Positions 17,132 to 26,555 are shown, numbered from the stretch's first letter. The stretch: DNA of 64,000 bases from an uncultured Fretibacterium sp. (GCA_946186205.1 CAMHMH010000001.1:372001-436000), one strand, 5' to 3'. The notes: generated by a model from the letters alone, not told the origin. A program made the numbers and translations.

Positions 17132-17457
17132 TGGTGAGTGTTCCTCCTAATATATTTGGGATTGTTTGTTGATGGTCATTGTATCATGGCAAAAAAATTT
17201 ATATGAAGGCATAAAAAATGACAAGGCTTTGTGCTATAATATCAATCGTCAAATTTTTGTTATGCACACGACTTAAGGGGAGATTTCTCCTTCTAAGGTC
17301 TTCCTTGTCTTGTGCTTATTATAACACATGGCAAGAAAAGCGTGAATGCTGTGTGCAAAAAATTTATTGCGTGGTTTGGTTAAGGTGTAGGAACAAAGAG
17401 TCATTCAGGAGCAACAAGAGGCAACAAGGGCAACAAAATCAGAAGGAGGAAACAATC
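17132..17457 (+). other. Upstream region of orphan pilin gene: promoter, hairpin, GCAACAA repeats
   Basis: No credible gene. It contains the start region of the divergent flavodiiron gene, an extended -10 (17232-17240), a weak hairpin (AAGGGGAG...CTCCTT near 17275-17296), a second AT-rich TATAAC box near 17319, and three closely spaced GCAACAA units (17412-17436) just before the pilin ribosome site. A 5' leader of about 210 bases is implied if the first promoter is used. Confidence 0.5.
17232..17240 (+). promoter_or_regulatory. Extended -10 promoter upstream of pilin-like gene
   Basis: TGCTATAAT, a perfect TGn-TATAAT. Its distance from the pilin ATG (about 215 bases) implies a long leader. 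Confidence 0.55.
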
Positions 17458-17886
17458 ATGAAGAGGACAAGAAAAGGCTTCACGTTGGTCGAGCTGTTAA
17501 TAGTCATTGCGATAATGGCAGCTCTTTCAGGGTCAATGATGATCGCAGGAAGCACAGGGACAAAGAAAGCTGACGTAGCCAAAGTTGCAACAGGTATCGC
17601 GACAGTCGGCAATGCGGTCAATTTGTTTATTACAATAAGCGGAGATACAGCGGATGCACTGACATATTTCAATGGCCATTCTGAAGACTTCGTTACTATT
17701 CCCAATCGCCAGAGGTACAAAGTTACAAGAGATGAGGCAAGTGCTACGGCTGCTGCGAGATGGTACGTAAGCTATGATGTTACCAAAGCACCGATCTCCG
17801 GTGATGCCGCGGCAATCGCAATGATCAAGAAAGTCTCAGAAGATAACGGTTACGTTGGCAGTAAAGGTCTGAGGGTTTACTTCTAA
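17458..17886 (+). CDS. Type IV pilin-like / pseudopilin protein (orphan)
   Basis: 142 residues from the ATG at 17458, chosen because AAGGAGG lies 8 bases upstream and the prepilin leader follows directly: MKRTRKG then FTLVELLIVIAIMAALSGSMM. Cleavage after Gly7 gives Phe+1 and Glu+5. The hydrophobic helix spans 8-28, then a small domain beginning 'KKADVAKVATGIATVGNAVN'. The architecture matches the pilin-like gene at 5444-5977 ('SSMMMVASSESVKTSKAGNI' versus 'SGSMMIAGSTGTKKADVAKV'), so the two are probably paralogs used by the same PilBTC machine 7 kb away. It has its own promoter region. Confidence 0.85.
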   Translation: MKRTRKGFTLVELLIVIAIMAALSGSMMIAGSTGTKKADVAKVATGIATVGNAVNLFITISGDTADALTYFNGHSEDFVTIPNRQRYKVTRDEASATAAARWYVSYDVTKAPISGDAAAIAMIKKVSEDNGYVGSKGLRVYF

Positions 17887-17946
17887 ATCTGACATCAGAC
17901 ACATAACGAAAAGCAATCAACCTATAATCAAACAACACAATACACA

Positions 17947-17978
17947 GAGAGTCCCTTAACGCCTATTAGGGGACTCTC
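17947..17978. terminator. Hairpin between convergent pilin gene and uvrB
   Basis: A 13-bp stem (17947-17959 with 17966-17978, one G-T pair) and 6-base loop. It is positioned to end both converging genes, although the T tracts are short. Confidence 0.6.
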
Positions 17979-17986
17979 ACTTTATG

Positions 17987-19984
17987 TTAGGGCTTCTTGT
18001 TCTCACGTTCCTTCTCAGCTATTGCGTCCCGGAGAATCGCAGCACGCTCAAAGTCAAGTTTGTCTACAGCGTCCCACATTGCCCGCTCAAGCTCTGACAC
18101 GCTCATTTTCCCCGGCGATTTCGTTTTGCGACTCCCTTCACGACTTCCCGAATGACTCACATCTCCGTATGCAGCTGAAAGTTCCGCTGGCAATAAATCC
18201 TTCACGCTCTTTGTTATGCTTACGGGCGTTATGTTGTTCTCCTCGTTGTACGAAACCTGACGCGCTCGCCTCCTCTTTGTCTCGTTCACTGCCTGCGCTA
18301 TGCTGTCCGTCATGTTGTCCGCGTAAAGTATCACCCTGCTGTTCACGTTGCGAGCTGCCCGGCCCATTATCTGAATCAATGAACGGTACGAGCGCAAGTA
18401 GCCTTCACGGTCAGCGTCAAGAATCGCTACAAATGTTACTTCAGGCAAATCCATTCCCTCACGCAAAAGATTTATCCCGACAAGAACATCTATTTTTCCA
18501 GCGCGAAGATCACGAATCAATTCGGCACGCTCAAAAGTATTCAGCTCAGAATGTATATACTTCACTCGAAACTTTAACTCCTTCAGGAAGTCGGCTAAAT
18601 CCTCTGAGGCTTTCTTCGTCAGAGTCAAAACTAGTGAACGCTCGCCCCTCTTCACATTCTCACGCAGCTTATCTATGACATCATCAACTTGATTCTCAGC
18701 GGGCAGCACTTCAACTTCAGGATCAGGAATCCCCGTCGGGCGTATTATCTGCTCGGCTATAACGCTTGATGACTGAAGCTCATAATCTCCCGGAGTCGCT
18801 GATACAAATATTGCCTGGTTAATTCGCGACTCAAATTCGTTCCATTGAAGCGGCCTGTTGTCCATGCATGAAGGGAGCCTGAACCCGTTCTCAACAAGTA
18901 CATTCTTGCGGGCTTTGTCGCCGTTGTACATTCCGTGCACCTGCGGCAGTGTTATGTGAGACTCGTCGACTATCATCAAGAAATCTTCAGGGAAAAAGTC
19001 AATCAGAGTCCCCGGCGGCTGTCCGTGCTTCCTTCCGTCAAGATACACCGAGTAATTCTCAATCCCCGAACAGTAGCCCGCCTCCGTCAGCATTTCGAGA
19101 TCATATAGAGTCCTCATCTTTATTCGTTGTGCCTCAACAAATTTTCCCCGCGCTGTAAATTCGTCAATAATCCGCGACAGTTCCTCCTGAATCTTTGGTG
19201 CTGACTCAGAAATTGCATTATCCTGCGTAACATAATGCTGCGCCGGGAATATGCTCGCCTCGTTCACGTTCTCTATCACATGGCCGGTCAATGGGTGCGT
19301 GATGTCAATGCGTTCGATCTCGTCATCAAAAAATGTTACCCGTATGCATGTCTCATCTTCATATGCCGGAAATACTTCTACAGTATCGCCCCTGACCCGG
19401 AACTTCCCCGGCTCCGGCGTAAAGTCCGTGCGCTCGTAATAATTTCCCACAAGACGCGCTAAAAATTCCCGCTCGTCTAACTTGTCGCCAGCGTGGAATG
19501 AGATTATTGCGTCCTCGTAGGTCTCTTTGAGTCCGAGTCCGTAAATGCACGACACACTAGCAACAACAATAACATCATGACGCTCAATTAATGCCTTTGT
19601 CGCAGAGAGCCTGAGTCTTTCTATGCGGTCATTCACGGAAGCGTCCTTCTCAATGTATGTATCTGTCTGCGGTATGTATGCTTCTGGCTGGTAATAGTCG
19701 TAGTAGCTCACGAAATATCTTACGGCGTTTTCCGGGAAGAATGCTTTGAACTCGCTGTAAAGCTGCGCCGCTAATGTCTTGTTGTGCGCGAGGATCAACG
19801 CGGGGCGGTCAAGGTTTGCGATTACGTTTGCGACTGTGAATGTTTTGCCGCTCCCTGTAACACCTTTCAGAGTCTGGAAACGATTCCCGGCCATGATGCT
19901 TTGAGTCAATGACTCGATTGCCTGGGGCTGATCTCCTGACGGCGGCCACTGCGAATGAAGCACGAAATGTTTTTGAGTCTTCAA
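17987..19984 (-). CDS. uvrB: UvrABC excision nuclease subunit B
   Basis: 665 residues. The damage-verifying helicase-like subunit of nucleotide excision repair. '[10 protein letters not shown]' is followed by Walker A '[10 protein letters not shown]' (about 41-50), the beta-hairpin region '[21 protein letters not shown]', 'DESHITLPQ', helicase motifs to '[31 protein letters not shown]', and a C-terminal UVR motif ('[22 protein letters not shown]') that contacts UvrC. The start is TTG with AAGGGA upstream; no ATG lies nearer to the conserved N-terminus. Not next to uvrA here. Confidence 0.96.
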   Translation of the reverse strand: MKTQKHFVLHSQWPPSGDQPQAIESLTQSIMAGNRFQTLKGVTGSGKTFTVANVIANLDRPALILAHNKTLAAQLYSEFKAFFPENAVRYFVSYYDYYQPEAYIPQTDTYIEKDASVNDRIERLRLSATKALIERHDVIVVASVSCIYGLGLKETYEDAIISFHAGDKLDEREFLARLVGNYYERTDFTPEPGKFRVRGDTVEVFPAYEDETCIRVTFFDDEIERIDITHPLTGHVIENVNEASIFPAQHYVTQDNAISESAPKIQEELSRIIDEFTARGKFVEAQRIKMRTLYDLEMLTEAGYCSGIENYSVYLDGRKHGQPPGTLIDFFPEDFLMIVDESHITLPQVHGMYNGDKARKNVLVENGFRLPSCMDNRPLQWNEFESRINQAIFVSATPGDYELQSSSVIAEQIIRPTGIPDPEVEVLPAENQVDDVIDKLRENVKRGERSLVLTLTKKASEDLADFLKELKFRVKYIHSELNTFERAELIRDLRAGKIDVLVGINLLREGMDLPEVTFVAILDADREGYLRSYRSLIQIMGRAARNVNSRVILYADNMTDSIAQAVNETKRRRARQVSYNEENNITPVSITKSVKDLLPAELSAAYGDVSHSGSREGSRKTKSPGKMSVSELERAMWDAVDKLDFERAAILRDAIAEKERENKKP

Positions 19985-20005
19985 TATGAATTTGTCCCTT
20001 CAATA

Positions 20006-20305
20006 ATGGATGACGATATTATAATCAGCTCAGAAATTTTTGACGGAAGGTATGATTCCTCATGGCCAGAAAACGCGCACTTCAGAATCCCGACATATGA
20101 CCCGGAAAAATATGCTTACGGAGTTTATGACCCTGAGAGCGGCATTGTAAACTTTCGTAACATTTTTTGGTTTACAAATCTTGAACACCATCTGCGCAAC
20201 GAGATAATGATTCTCTTCAGGCGTTACCATCAAGACACGTCGAAATATCCTCACTATGATAACTACGATGCTATAGAGGTCAGAAAGATAGCAGACTTCA
20301 TTTAA
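20006..20305 (+). pseudogene. Fragment of an EcoRI-type adenine-specific DNA methyltransferase
   Basis: About 99 residues from ATG 20006 (the frame is open slightly further upstream into uvrB antisense). The segment 'NFRNIFWFTNLEHHLRNEI' and 'KYPHYDNYDAIEVRKIADFI' resembles the 'WFTNLD..R......YPKYDNYDAIEV..TADIP' block of the EcoRI methyltransferase family (PF13651-like). In intact members this block is followed by 'DYDG.MGVPITFLDKY'; here a stop follows directly and no catalytic NPPF-type SAM region is present upstream. It is therefore a remnant, not a working enzyme. Recognition rests on remembered family sequence. Confidence 0.6.
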
Positions 20306-20400
20306 TGTTGATGAATCATCAAAGCCCGCGTGAATTGTGATAATATATATCAACATGTCAGCATTGTTATTTTCACCCGAAAGCGGAGGCTCAATCACAA

Positions 20401-21333
20401 ATGCAGGAAGTCAAAAAAGTTACCACTGAGGCCGGGACTAATGAATGGCAGTTAGTCGTGTTTGTTCTCGGCGATCAGTCTTTCGCAATCAACGTTGACA
20501 AGACGCGGGAAATTCTGCGCTGGCCCGGGGTGCGTTCGATCCCTGATGCCCCTGTTGCGCTCATAGGCATTACATCAGTTCGCGGAGAAGTTCTCCCGAT
20601 GGTAGACTTACGAATCTTTTTAGGTATCCCCCCTGTTACGCCGATGGAACAGAGCAAAGTAATCATAGCTGAGTTCAATGAAGTGAAGCTCGGCTTTGTT
20701 GTTGACGCTGTAGAAAGGATATACCGAATCAAATCAGAAGACCTTGACGCGAGCATGACGGGAAAATATTTAGGTGACTGGATATTGTACGTAATCAAGC
20801 GCGACTCACGTAATGTATTGCTTCTGGACTATGAAGCTATTGTGCAAACGATAAGCCCGCAGCTGGTCATTCAGCATTCAGGAGACCCGGGAAAAGCTGT
20901 TGCTATGATGGAGGGAGTCGGGCATCCCGGAGACTATCACATTATTGTTGCGGAAGACTCGCCGCTTATCCGCAAGCAGGTTGAGGACGCATTAATGGCG
21001 AGCGGATTCACTGACCTTCATATATGCCCGGACGGGAAGGTTGCGTATGACGCGATTGTCGGAGCTAATGAACACTGCGACTTGCTGATTACCGATGTCG
21101 AAATGCCGAGGCTTGACGGACTCACACTGACGAGGCGCATAAAGGAGAACCCCGAAACGAAATCCATACCGATAATAGTCTTCTCGTCAATCATGGCCAA
21201 TGACATCAAGAACAAGGCCGCCAGCGTCGGAGCAAATTACCAGGTAACGAAGCCGGAAATAACACAGCTCGTTGAATGCGTCGTGAAAGTCATACGTGAG
21301 AAGCAAGAGCGTGAATCGGAGGCAGCAAGCTGA
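20401..21333 (+). CDS. cheV: Chemotaxis coupling/response regulator protein CheV
   Basis: 310 residues. An N-terminal CheW-like domain (about 15-155: 'LVVFVLGDQSFAINVDKTREILRWPGVRSIP', 'GITSVRGEVLPMVDLR') is fused to a C-terminal receiver domain (180-300) with 'VAEDSPLIRKQVEDAL', the phospho-acceptor Asp in 'LLITDVEMPRLDG', and 'IIVFSSI'. CheV couples receptors to CheA and adapts through phosphorylation. It fits the flagellin gene in this window; no other che genes are seen here. ATG with CGGAGG upstream. The last bases overlap the presumed start of the next gene. Confidence 0.92.
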   Translation: MQEVKKVTTEAGTNEWQLVVFVLGDQSFAINVDKTREILRWPGVRSIPDAPVALIGITSVRGEVLPMVDLRIFLGIPPVTPMEQSKVIIAEFNEVKLGFVVDAVERIYRIKSEDLDASMTGKYLGDWILYVIKRDSRNVLLLDYEAIVQTISPQLVIQHSGDPGKAVAMMEGVGHPGDYHIIVAEDSPLIRKQVEDALMASGFTDLHICPDGKVAYDAIVGANEHCDLLITDVEMPRLDGLTLTRRIKENPETKSIPIIVFSSIMANDIKNKAASVGANYQVTKPEITQLVECVVKVIREKQERESEAAS

Positions 21334-22013
21334 TATTACCATTCTGGAGTTCTGAACTGTACGTAGAAATATCGCCGTGGTTTCCTTTCGGCAAAGATTA
21401 TGAGCCTGTATCGGTCAACAGATTCTACAACTCAACGCTGAAGAGCATAGCCGGGTCATGTATAGATCTTGACAGCGAGTTTTTGTTCATGGCCTCGCCT
21501 CTGACGGGGTGCGTTGGGAATCTTCCTCGTGAAAATTTCTTCAGGTATCAGCCGGACAGCTCATTCAGTCTGGGCTTTCTGATGATACTGGGATATTCTG
21601 AGAAGGTCGAGAGGGCTGTGATATTGTCGCTTGGTCTCACAGGCTCTAAGAGCGGACTCAATGCGGGCATTACGGCGTGTTCAATGTGGAGCCGGGGAAT
21701 CTACAAAGGCACGACGAAAGTTATAGCTGTTGCGGGTGATGATCCATTTTATGACTGTTCAGGCTATCTTGAAATATTGTCGCGTGTTCTTAGTGATGTG
21801 AAGGGTGTAATAGGCACTCCGGGTCAGTCGTATTACGCTGAGAAGTTCGGCTATGACCGTTTCTTTATGAGATGGGAGAATGACAGCCCGTATGACATAT
21901 CAGCAAGCCGGGTTATTTCGGAGTTTGAGCTTGACGGGACTCGTGAGATTGTCGGGGGCGCGTCAACGGAAGATTTTCCGCCGTTCATGGGCGCGTCAGT
22001 GAGCATACAATAA
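21330..22013 (+). CDS. Unrecognised ~227-residue protein between cheV and rpoD
   Basis: The frame is open from 21315 to TAA at 22011-22013. The only start with a good ribosome site (GGAGG at 21318-21322) is CTG at 21330, which overlaps the cheV stop (CTGA). The first conventional start is TTG at 21483, which has no ribosome site and would discard ~51 residues of normal-looking protein ('[21 protein letters not shown]'). No domain recognised. Features: Trp/Tyr/Phe-rich, short hydrophobic stretch near '[22 protein letters not shown]', C-terminal '[18 protein letters not shown]'. Translational coupling with cheV suggests a shared role, which remains unknown. Start codon uncertain. Confidence 0.6.
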   Translation: MILPFWSSELYVEISPWFPFGKDYEPVSVNRFYNSTLKSIAGSCIDLDSEFLFMASPLTGCVGNLPRENFFRYQPDSSFSLGFLMILGYSEKVERAVILSLGLTGSKSGLNAGITACSMWSRGIYKGTTKVIAVAGDDPFYDCSGYLEILSRVLSDVKGVIGTPGQSYYAEKFGYDRFFMRWENDSPYDISASRVISEFELDGTREIVGGASTEDFPPFMGASVSIQ

Positions 22014-22029
22014 GGAGAGGTGTTTATTC

Positions 22030-23289
22030 TTGGCAAGAAAGAAGAAAGACGAAACAGAAGCGTTGCAGGAAATACAAGAGACCGAGACCGAAACAGAGAC
22101 AAAGACAAAAACCAAAACGAAATCAAAGAAGACCCCGAAAGTAAAACCGACAGCAACAGAAGACCATAAAGCAGAAGCCGAAACCGAATCCCCTGAAAAC
22201 ACGCCGGAAGGCAGCGGCTCAGACTCTGTAGACGGACTACTTGACGAGGGAAGCGGAAGAGGTTATGTGACTCATGATGACATAGAGCGTCATATACCTG
22301 TTGAGACGTGGGACGCGGATACGCTCGACAGGATTTTCACTAACCTTCAGGAGATGGGCATTGATGTTGTGGACAAGGCCGAAATCGGGAAGATGCCTTC
22401 TCAGACTGACACGCGCGAGGAATTTATACCGACCGTTGACAGCGAGATGGGAAAACTTGATGACATTCCGCTCACTGACCCTGTGAGAATGTACTTGCGC
22501 GAGATCGGAAAAGTATCACTCTTAACGGCAGCTGAGGAAGTAGACTTGGCGAAAAAAATGGAGAACGGCGACGTAGAAGCAAAGAAGAGACTCATTGACG
22601 CGAATTTGAGACTCGTTGTTAGTATTGCGAAAAAATATATCGGGCGCGGGATGCTCTTTCTTGATTTGATTCAGGAGGGCAATTTAGGACTGATACGCGC
22701 TGTAGAAAAGTTTGATTACCGCAGGGGCTTCAAGTTCAGCACATATGCTACGTGGTGGATAAGGCAGGCTATAACGAGGGCGATTGCTGACCAGGCAAGA
22801 ACGATTCGAGTCCCCGTCCACATGGTAGAGACAATAAACAAAATGGTAAGGATGTCGCGCTTGCTTGTTCAGGAACTTGGCCGCGAGCCTACAGACGAGG
22901 AAATAGCCGCAAGAATGGGGATTGAGCCTTCACGTGTCGAGGAGATAAGACGCATATCACAATTACCCGTATCACTTGAGACACCTATAGGCGAGGAGGA
23001 AGACTCACAGCTCGGAGACTTCATAGAGGATCACGAACTCCCAAGCCCTGACGAGGCCGCCGCGGGTCATTTGCTTCATGAACAGATAGAAGACATGCTC
23101 TCGACTCTTTCAGACCGTGAAAGGGAAGTGCTTCATTTCAGGTTCGGGCTTGAAGACGGACATTCATACACGCTTGAGGAAGTCGGCAAAAAGTTTAACG
23201 TAACAAGAGAGAGAATCCGCCAGATAGAAGCGAAAGCACTCAGGAAATTACGACAGCCCAGCAAAAAACTGAAGGATTTTCTGGACTAG
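22030..23289 (+). CDS. rpoD: Primary RNA polymerase sigma factor (sigma-70)
   Basis: 419 residues. A charged low-complexity N-terminus with alternating Glu/Thr and Lys/Thr (about 10-60) replaces a long region 1.1. Region 1.2 '[22 protein letters not shown]'-like, region 2 '[55 protein letters not shown]', region 3 and region 4.2 '[26 protein letters not shown]' are all intact. TTG start at 22030 after AAGGAGAG. It recognises TTGACA/TATAAT promoters, consistent with the extended -10 boxes found through the window. Confidence 0.95.
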   Translation: MARKKKDETEALQEIQETETETETKTKTKTKSKKTPKVKPTATEDHKAEAETESPENTPEGSGSDSVDGLLDEGSGRGYVTHDDIERHIPVETWDADTLDRIFTNLQEMGIDVVDKAEIGKMPSQTDTREEFIPTVDSEMGKLDDIPLTDPVRMYLREIGKVSLLTAAEEVDLAKKMENGDVEAKKRLIDANLRLVVSIAKKYIGRGMLFLDLIQEGNLGLIRAVEKFDYRRGFKFSTYATWWIRQAITRAIADQARTIRVPVHMVETINKMVRMSRLLVQELGREPTDEEIAARMGIEPSRVEEIRRISQLPVSLETPIGEEEDSQLGDFIEDHELPSPDEAAAGHLLHEQIEDMLSTLSDREREVLHFRFGLEDGHSYTLEEVGKKFNVTRERIRQIEAKALRKLRQPSKKLKDFLD

Positions 23290-23298
23290 GGGGAGGCA

Positions 23299-24381
23299 AT
23301 GTCGGCTGAAAGTTTTGTGAAGACCGTGAAAGGCGCAAGGCGGGGAATGTCGCTCGCGCAGAAGCTGCATTACAGGCTCGGAGCGGTTGTGCTTGTGCTT
23401 CTGGGACTTCTCTGCGGGAGCGCGTTCTTTGTGTGGTGGCTTGAGAAAGATTTCAGGGGATCATATTTTGACTCGCTGTGGACGATCATGTTCACGCTTA
23501 TAGGGCAGGGCGAATTTGCTTCATATCCTCACACATTCGGCGGAAAAATTATAGTGTTCCTGATTTCTATTTTCGGCGTGGCAATTCTCGGAGTCGTTTT
23601 TGCTGAAGTGCTCCAGAGAATCATTAACAGCAAGATACGACAGATATTAGGGGAGATGATGGGTATAAATACGTGCAAGTTTGAAGGCCATGTGCTTTTG
23701 TGCGGGTGGAATGCGAGAGCGTCTCACATACTCCGCGAGCTTTTAGCCGGGGGGACTCAGGCGGCATTAATCGCAAAGGAAAGACCCAATGACCTCGACA
23801 ATAACGTTTTCTTTGTTCAGGGGAATCCTTCAGAGCGTGAGACACTTTTGCGCGGAGGAATACAGAAAGCACAGAGCGCAATAATCCTCAAAGACTCAAA
23901 TTTCGGCGAGGATGATTCGCACTCTATACTCACTGCGCTTGCTGTTGAGGACACTGCCCCGGACGTTTACACGGTGATGGAACTCGACAACCCGGACAAC
24001 GAACGCTACGCAAGGTACGCGCATGTTGATGACATTCTGTACTCTGACAGCTTGATAGCAAACATTACGGCCATGTGCACACAGAATGAAGGCATCTCGG
24101 CTTTCATCAAAGATATTCTGTCGACGGCGGATGACGGGCACAGCTTCGCATCGTTTGATGTCCCTGAAGATTACAGAGGCAAAACGATCAGCGAGATGTT
24201 CAATTACCTTAAGGGCGAGGGCGGACTGCCTGTAGGAGTCTTGACACCTCCGAAACTTGACGGGCATGTCCCTTCGTCTGAATGGGTCTCGCAGGTCAAT
24301 CCCCCTGAGAATATGGTCATCACTCTTCCGATGAAGGTCGTGTGCATTGTGAAAGACAGCTACGGGGATAACGGCGTGTAA
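23299..24381 (+). CDS. Two-helix ion channel with RCK (TrkA-N) domain, unusual selectivity filter
   Basis: 360 residues. Membrane helix at about 28-50 ('LGAVVLVLLGLLCGSAFFVWW'), pore loop 'SLWTIMFTLIGQGEFASYP', second helix 'KIIVFLISIFGVAILGVVFAEVLQ', then a cytosolic RCK nucleotide/ion-sensing domain (about 120-260: 'GHVLLCGWNARASHILREL', 'GNPSERETLLRGG'). The layout is that of MthK/Kch-type potassium channels, but the filter reads TLIGQGEF where TVGYGD-like sequence is expected. Ion selectivity is therefore uncertain. ATG preceded by GGGGGAGG, 9 bases after rpoD, so cotranscribed with it. Confidence 0.82.
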   Translation: MSAESFVKTVKGARRGMSLAQKLHYRLGAVVLVLLGLLCGSAFFVWWLEKDFRGSYFDSLWTIMFTLIGQGEFASYPHTFGGKIIVFLISIFGVAILGVVFAEVLQRIINSKIRQILGEMMGINTCKFEGHVLLCGWNARASHILRELLAGGTQAALIAKERPNDLDNNVFFVQGNPSERETLLRGGIQKAQSAIILKDSNFGEDDSHSILTALAVEDTAPDVYTVMELDNPDNERYARYAHVDDILYSDSLIANITAMCTQNEGISAFIKDILSTADDGHSFASFDVPEDYRGKTISEMFNYLKGEGGLPVGVLTPPKLDGHVPSSEWVSQVNPPENMVITLPMKVVCIVKDSYGDNGV

Positions 24382-24383
24382 TC

Positions 24384-24704
24384 ATGTATGAAGAAGATTT
24401 GACGGAAAAAAGGATTAATTCGCCGGAAGATTATCAGGGTTTAAGCGATGAGAAAAAAGAGCGTTTATGTGATTGGATAAGATGCAATATTTTTCCGCGC
24501 AAGACTCCCAATCACGAGCATTCAAGCTACAAACTGAAGCACTTTTTTGAACATGATAAAGGTGGCTTCTATATAACTAACGGGCAATTCAAAGGAGCTA
24601 TGATTGCCTGCAGTTTTGAGCCTGTCAATGAAAACGAATTGAACTGGCACTTCCGCATAAGCCAGAAATCACCAGTATTTCACAGAGGGTTATCATGTCT
24701 GTAG
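24384..24704 (+). CDS. Small phage-like hypothetical protein (106 aa)
   Basis: 106 residues starting at ATG 24384, 2 bases after the channel gene. 'DYQGLSDEKKERLCDWIRCNIFPRKTPN..HSSYKLKHFFEH...GFYITNGQFKGAM' resembles small proteins of phage and mobile elements that I remember without an assigned function. No membrane segment. Overlaps the next small gene by 10 bases. The pair may be a mobile-element remnant inserted into this transcription unit. Confidence 0.65.
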   Translation: MYEEDLTEKRINSPEDYQGLSDEKKERLCDWIRCNIFPRKTPNHEHSSYKLKHFFEHDKGGFYITNGQFKGAMIACSFEPVNENELNWHFRISQKSPVFHRGLSCL

Positions 24705-24865
24705 ATTACAGCAGGGAAGTTACGAAAGAAGAAGCAGAAAAGATGACAGCAGACGAACTTTTACAGTATGCCATCAAGACAGTCAAATTACTTCGGACAC
24801 CTACGACAAGCGAGCTTATGAAAAGCAAATACTTCATCTTCCCCGGAGTAAACAGAAAAGATTAA
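24695..24865 (+). CDS. Small hypothetical protein (56 aa)
   Basis: ATG 24695 with AGAGGG upstream, stop at 24863-24865. Sequence begins MSVDYSREVTKEEAEKMTAD and ends 'SKYFIFPGVNRKD'. Predominantly helical and charged. Overlaps the preceding small gene by 10 bases and ends before a strong terminator, so both form a two-gene unit, possibly a phage-derived pair or toxin-antitoxin-like pair; there is no direct evidence for either. Confidence 0.55.
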   Translation: MSVDYSREVTKEEAEKMTADELLQYAIKTVKLLRTPTTSELMKSKYFIFPGVNRKD

Positions 24866-24879
24866 CAGCCAGCAAAGAA

Positions 24880-24917
24880 GGGAGACTCCCAAAAAGGAAT
24901 CTCCCAATTTTTTTTTT
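24880..24917 (+). terminator. Rho-independent terminator
   Basis: GGGAGA (24880-24885) pairs with TCTCCC (24900-24905), followed by AA and ten T. Ends the cheV-rpoD-channel-small gene unit. Confidence 0.85.
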
Positions 24918-24920
24918 GCA

Positions 24921-25742
24921 CTAAGCGCGCCACAATTCCCACTTCAATAATTTGTCCGTCAGAAAATCATCAAGCAATGGCAGCATCATATCATCAATTT
25001 CTTCCGGGATACCGTACATTCCTTCAGCGATTGAGCACGATATAGCCGCTAACGTGTCAGCATCCCCGCAAAGTGATACAGCCTTCCTCGTTACGTCCTC
25101 AAAGTCATTCCCTTCAAGAAAAGCTGTTATTGCTTCCGGGACTGTCTCTTGGCAGGTCTCAACGTGAGAATAAAACGGGCGGATCTCATCAAGCGTCCTC
25201 GACAAGTCATAGCCGTAACGATTCGTGATGTATGATTTTATTTCGGGCTTGCTTGCTCCTGTTCGTGCCATGAAAATTGCTGACGCTGTAGCCTGCGCTC
25301 CCTTTATGCCTTCGGGGTGATTGTGCGAGACTTCCGCGCTTATTCCCGCAAAACGTTCTACAGTTTCAAGGTCATCAAACGCCCACGCTACTGGTGATAC
25401 CCTCATGGCCGATCCGTTCCCGAAACTGTTATAAGGCTGGGGCTTGTCCCTCAGTAACCAGTACATGAACCGAGCACCGTAACCCGCATAAGGATAACGC
25501 CGGGCAAATTCGCGCATTGATTTCTTCACGGCCTCGCGGAATTTCTTTTCGTCGGCAGAAGCTCCCCTCTTGGGACTCACATTCATTAACGCATCGGCAA
25601 CAGCGAGAGTCAGAACAGTATCATCAGTGAAGTGTGATACGCCTTCAAGCACAAGGGGAAATTTCATGCTGTGCGCTTCGTCACGCCGCCTGTCAAACTC
25701 ATACGGGCTTCCTACAATATCTCCTACGATTGCTCCTAACAT
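24921..25742 (-). CDS. ADP-ribosylglycohydrolase family protein (second copy)
   Basis: 273 residues. 'MLGAIVGDIVGSPYEFDRR' starts the ARH fold. Metal-binding 'HFTDDTVLTLAVADAL' and the C-terminal 'CGDADTLAAISCSIAEGMYG' supply the Asp residues that hold two Mg ions in DraG/ARH enzymes. These remove ADP-ribose from proteins or small molecules. It is adjacent (3 bases) to a paralog with the same architecture ('GSAMRVSPVAWAFDDLETVERFA' in both), evidence of tandem duplication. The target is unknown; no ADP-ribosyltransferase is visible nearby. Confidence 0.9.
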   Translation of the reverse strand: MLGAIVGDIVGSPYEFDRRRDEAHSMKFPLVLEGVSHFTDDTVLTLAVADALMNVSPKRGASADEKKFREAVKKSMREFARRYPYAGYGARFMYWLLRDKPQPYNSFGNGSAMRVSPVAWAFDDLETVERFAGISAEVSHNHPEGIKGAQATASAIFMARTGASKPEIKSYITNRYGYDLSRTLDEIRPFYSHVETCQETVPEAITAFLEGNDFEDVTRKAVSLCGDADTLAAISCSIAEGMYGIPEEIDDMMLPLLDDFLTDKLLKWELWRA

Positions 25743-25745
25743 TTC

Positions 25746-26555
25746 TCAGTTCCTCCATTGCTCCCACTTGCAGACTATATACTTCAAATCGTGATGTAAC
25801 TTTTCATACGCTTCAACCTGAATCAGCGTAGGTATTCCGAAAAAAGGCTCTGCGATTGATCCTGCTATTGATGATAATGTGTCAGAATCCCCGCCGAGTG
25901 ATACCGCCTTGCGTATAACGTCCTCGAAATTCTCGCCCTCAAGGAACGCCGTGAATGCTTCAGGAACAGAGCCGGGACATGATGAGCTGTATTTGTACTC
26001 CGGGCGAATCTCGTCAAGAGTCCGCGACAAGTCATAACCGTATTTCCCCGTTATGTAGCCGCGTATTTCGTCCTTTGTGTGTCCTGTCCTCGCAAGAAAC
26101 ACCGCGCCAGCTACCGAGCACGCGCCCTTTATGCCTTCCGGGTGATCGTGAGTCGGAAGGGCTGAAATCTCCGCGAACCTCTCGACAGTCTCAAGATCAT
26201 CGAACGCCCAAGACAACGGGGAGACTCTCATGGCCGATGCATTTCCCCAGCTCTGATAGGGGTGAGGCTCTTTAGCGTGAAGCCATGCCGTGAAGCCGCG
26301 TCCGTAACCTGCGTCAGGAAACTTCCAGCCCATATTGCGCATTGTCCAGACGAATGAGCGCGAGAATCTTTCCTCCGTTACGGTGTCTTTGCGAGTCCTC
26401 ATGCAGAACATTAACGAACGCGCCGCCGCAAGAGTCATAACAGTGTCATCGGTGAAATGAGACTTTTCGGAGAATAACGGAAAATCCATCGTCTTTATGG
26501 CTTCATGCTCATACGCGCTGCCGATTATGTCCCCTACTACTGCTCCGAGCATCAA
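25746..26555 (-). CDS. ADP-ribosylglycohydrolase family protein (first copy)
   Basis: 269 residues. 'MLGAVVGDIIGSAYEH', 'KSHFTDDTVMTLAAARSLM' and 'GGDSDTLSSIAGSIAEPFFG' carry the family's acidic metal ligands. 'GNASAMRVSPLSWAFDDLETVERFAEISALPTHDHPEGIKG' is shared almost word for word with the next gene. Middle gene of the unit DUF362-ARH-ARH. Catalytic residues appear intact, so both copies are probably active, perhaps on different substrates (Arg-ADP-ribose, O-acetyl-ADP-ribose or similar). Start ATG overlaps or abuts the end of the DUF362 gene. Confidence 0.9.
   Translation of the reverse strand: MMLGAVVGDIIGSAYEHEAIKTMDFPLFSEKSHFTDDTVMTLAAARSLMFCMRTRKDTVTEERFSRSFVWTMRNMGWKFPDAGYGRGFTAWLHAKEPHPYQSWGNASAMRVSPLSWAFDDLETVERFAEISALPTHDHPEGIKGACSVAGAVFLARTGHTKDEIRGYITGKYGYDLSRTLDEIRPEYKYSSSCPGSVPEAFTAFLEGENFEDVIRKAVSLGGDSDTLSSIAGSIAEPFFGIPTLIQVEAYEKLHHDLKYIVCKWEQWRN

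Noticed and set aside
22070-22130. Repetitive rpoD N-terminus (alternating Thr with Glu or Lys) as a contingency repeat
   Set aside because: Triplet-based low complexity in an essential gene; no frame consequence expected and the codons are not perfectly repeated.
24908-24917. Long T run as a slippage tract
   Set aside because: It is the T tract of a terminator, as are those at 36654-36660, 37737-37747 and 54620-54628.
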